NCBI GenBank assembly: GCA_022792335.1
Contig: JAAWAV010000002.1
Location: forward strand, 1-35,009
Direction of reading: 5' to 3'
DNA: 35,009 nucleotides
DNA from: Lachnospiraceae bacterium
Lineage (GTDB): Bacteria; Bacillota; Clostridia; Lachnospirales; Lachnospiraceae
The translations under genes and the position numbers were made by a program. Every line of letters starts with the position of its first letter. The first letter of the stretch is position 1. The notes beneath the pieces were generated by a model, which was not told the origin of the DNA, did no database searches, and saw only the letters and a program-made list of their open reading frames with translations. Positions 34,062 through 35,009 of the stretch are shown in pieces.

Positions 34062-34691
34062 TTATTTTAATCGACCGAGCACGCTCTCGAACACCTCGTC
34101 AGCCAACTTCGTATATTTTGCCAGCATGGCGTCGGCTTTCTGGTTCAGTTCTTCTGCATACTCTCTGTTTGCCATGGACTTGGTGTTGATATACACATTC
34201 AGACTGGCTCCCTGAAGGGCCGCCTTGCAAAAAGCAGCGCCTACCCCGGCGTCACTGATGGCCAGAGCAGAACCTTTGGCCGCAAATTCTACGATCAAGT
34301 CAAGAGCCTCACAACATTTTTCCATAATCTCCATGGGGACGGAGCAGGCATCCTTCAGCACAATCTCCATCACGCGGGCTTTCTCTGCCTTCTCCTCCTC
34401 CGTGGCTCTCGGCATGCCATAGGCCTTGGAAAGAGGCTCAAAGACTTCCGCATCCCGCTCGATAAGCGTCAGAAGCTCTTTCTGGAGCAGATCTGCCTTT
34501 CCCTTAAGTTCCCACATCTCTTCTTCCACATCTGCGTACTTCTTTTTCCCCACAGTCAGGGAACCTACCATGTTCCCAAGGGCCGTACCCACAGCTCCTA
34601 CCAGAGCGCTGGCGCCTCCACCGCCCGGTACCGGGGCCTTGGAAGCAAGTACTTCTACAAATTCATTACACGGTACAGTTGAAAAACCCAT
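34062..34691 (-). CDS. fchA: Methenyltetrahydrofolate cyclohydrolase / formimino-THF cyclodeaminase family
   Basis: A 209-aa helical protein of the cyclodeaminase/cyclohydrolase family. The N-terminal motif ASKAPVPGGGGASALVGAVGTALGNMVG (about residues 14-41) is the family signature, followed by ERDAEVFEPLSKAYGMPR (acidic site around 78-81) and ALAISDAGVGAAFCKAALQGA. In acetogens and clostridia this gene next to fhs and folD encodes the cyclohydrolase that interconverts methenyl- and 10-formyl-THF. A formimino-THF cyclodeaminase role is possible, but no histidine-degradation genes are present. The ATG follows GGAGGAGGAAACA. It lies between fhs and folD, so the three make a 10-formyl to methylene-THF path. 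Confidence 0.92.
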   Translation of the reverse strand: MGFSTVPCNEFVEVLASKAPVPGGGGASALVGAVGTALGNMVGSLTVGKKKYADVEEEMWELKGKADLLQKELLTLIERDAEVFEPLSKAYGMPRATEEEKAEKARVMEIVLKDACSVPMEIMEKCCEALDLIVEFAAKGSALAISDAGVGAAFCKAALQGASLNVYINTKSMANREYAEELNQKADAMLAKYTKLADEVFESVLGRLK

Positions 34692-34732
34692 TGTTTCCTC
34701 CTCCTGGCGTACGTTTCGCCATACAGACAGAT

Positions 34733-34753
34733 TTTGAAAGCCCTGCTTTCAAA
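34733..34753. other. Perfect inverted repeat upstream of fchA
   Basis: TTTGAAAGC (34733-34741) and GCTTTCAAA (34745-34753) with a 3-nt loop, about 40 bp before the fchA ATG. It could be an operator or leader hairpin. A short GGCGTACGTTTCGCC stem lies between it and the gene. Confidence 0.5.
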
Positions 34754-34781
34754 CATTTTACTAAATCACTCGTGACAAAGA

Positions 34782-34803
34782 GGGACAGTCTTTCGACTGT
34801 CCC
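34782..34803 (-). terminator. Hairpin with GAAA loop between fhs and fchA
   Basis: On the minus strand GGGACAGTC-GAAA-GACTGTCCC is a 9-bp stem capped by a GNRA tetraloop, followed by TCTTTGTC. It may attenuate transcription from fhs into fchA or end fhs; the U-tract is weak. Confidence 0.55.
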
Positions 34804-34866
34804 CATAAGATACCATAATATGCAGAAAAACCACCGGTAACAGTCTTTCTGTATCTGATTCTATCT

Positions 34867-35009
34867 TTAGAACAGGCCGGTAATCTTTCCGTTCTCGTCC
34901 ACGTCAATCTTCTCGGCTGCCGGTACCTTGGGCAGGCCGGGCATGGTCATGATTTCTCCAGTCAGAGCCACGATGAAGCCTGCTCCAGCGGAAATCTTCA
35001 GATTCCGTA
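34867..35009 (-). CDS. fhs: Formate-tetrahydrofolate ligase, C-terminal end only
   Basis: Only the last 46 complete codons lie in the window. The translated end contains [33 protein letters not shown] and closes ENGKITGLF, which matches the conserved C-terminus of formyltetrahydrofolate synthetase. The enzyme uses ATP to join formate and tetrahydrofolate into 10-formyl-THF. It is followed by fchA and folD in the same direction, so formate can be carried to methylene-THF. The TAA stop is at 34867-34869. The gene begins beyond the right edge. Confidence 0.93.
   Translation of the reverse strand, partial: RNLKISAGAGFIVALTGEIMTMPGLPKVPAAEKIDVDENGKITGLF

Noticed and set aside
34733-34803. A riboswitch between fhs and fchA
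   Set aside because: The two simple hairpins do not form any folate, SAM, glycine or T-box pattern I can recognise.

Overview
The window reads as chromosomal DNA of a spore-forming anaerobic Firmicute of the Lachnospiraceae type (Blautia / Clostridium cluster XIVa-like). The pointers are spoIVA with a matching sigma-E promoter, strong AGGAGG ribosome binding sites, TTGACA/TATAAT-type promoters, a DUF3048 lipoprotein, a DUF3798 solute-binding protein, and a formate-tetrahydrofolate ligase / cyclohydrolase / FolD cluster of the acetogen-clostridial kind. The genus is an inference. I see no tRNA, rRNA, CRISPR array, IS element, integrase or phage gene.

Layout. 1-314: start of an EF-G2-like GTPase (minus), divergent from tyrA-aroA (596-2978, plus; tyrosine and chorismate branch). 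2987-8829: minus-strand genes, namely a membrane-anchored MutS-like ATPase with rnhA, spoIVA, a DUF3048 lipoprotein and a small hypothetical protein. 9029-10084: a lone PfoR-like PTS EIIC membrane protein (plus). 10128-15848: minus-strand deoD, cardiolipin synthase, a long GH2 glycosidase with an unusual C-terminal extension, and a macrodomain protein. 16082-18394: a DMT/YdcZ-type transporter and a MATE exporter (plus), closed by a strong hairpin. 18560-19684: a lipoprotein of unknown role.

19880-25916 is a self-contained cassette that looks richer in A+T than its surroundings. A lipoprotein, two FtsX/MacB-type permeases and an ABC ATPase run leftward. A response regulator and histidine kinase run rightward. 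The shared intergenic region holds two nearly identical 17-bp boxes in inverted orientation, each about 11-12 bp upstream of one of the two divergent -10 elements, which suggests one regulator drives both arms.

26098-35009 is minus strand. From the right edge it reads fhs (C-terminus only), fchA-like cyclohydrolase, folD, then a DUF3798 binding protein, an RbsA-like double ATPase, two permeases and an M24 (Xaa-Pro aminopeptidase-type) peptidase. FolD lacks the lysine and glutamine of the cyclohydrolase site, while a separate cyclohydrolase-family gene sits directly upstream. The dehydrogenase and cyclohydrolase steps therefore appear to be split between two proteins. The transporter has its own good promoter.

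The best candidates for something under-described are the divergent two-component/ABC cassette with its paired boxes, the GH2 enzyme carrying a GGADGPTS motif and an unknown C-terminal region, and the DUF3798 transporter with peptidase beside one-carbon genes.
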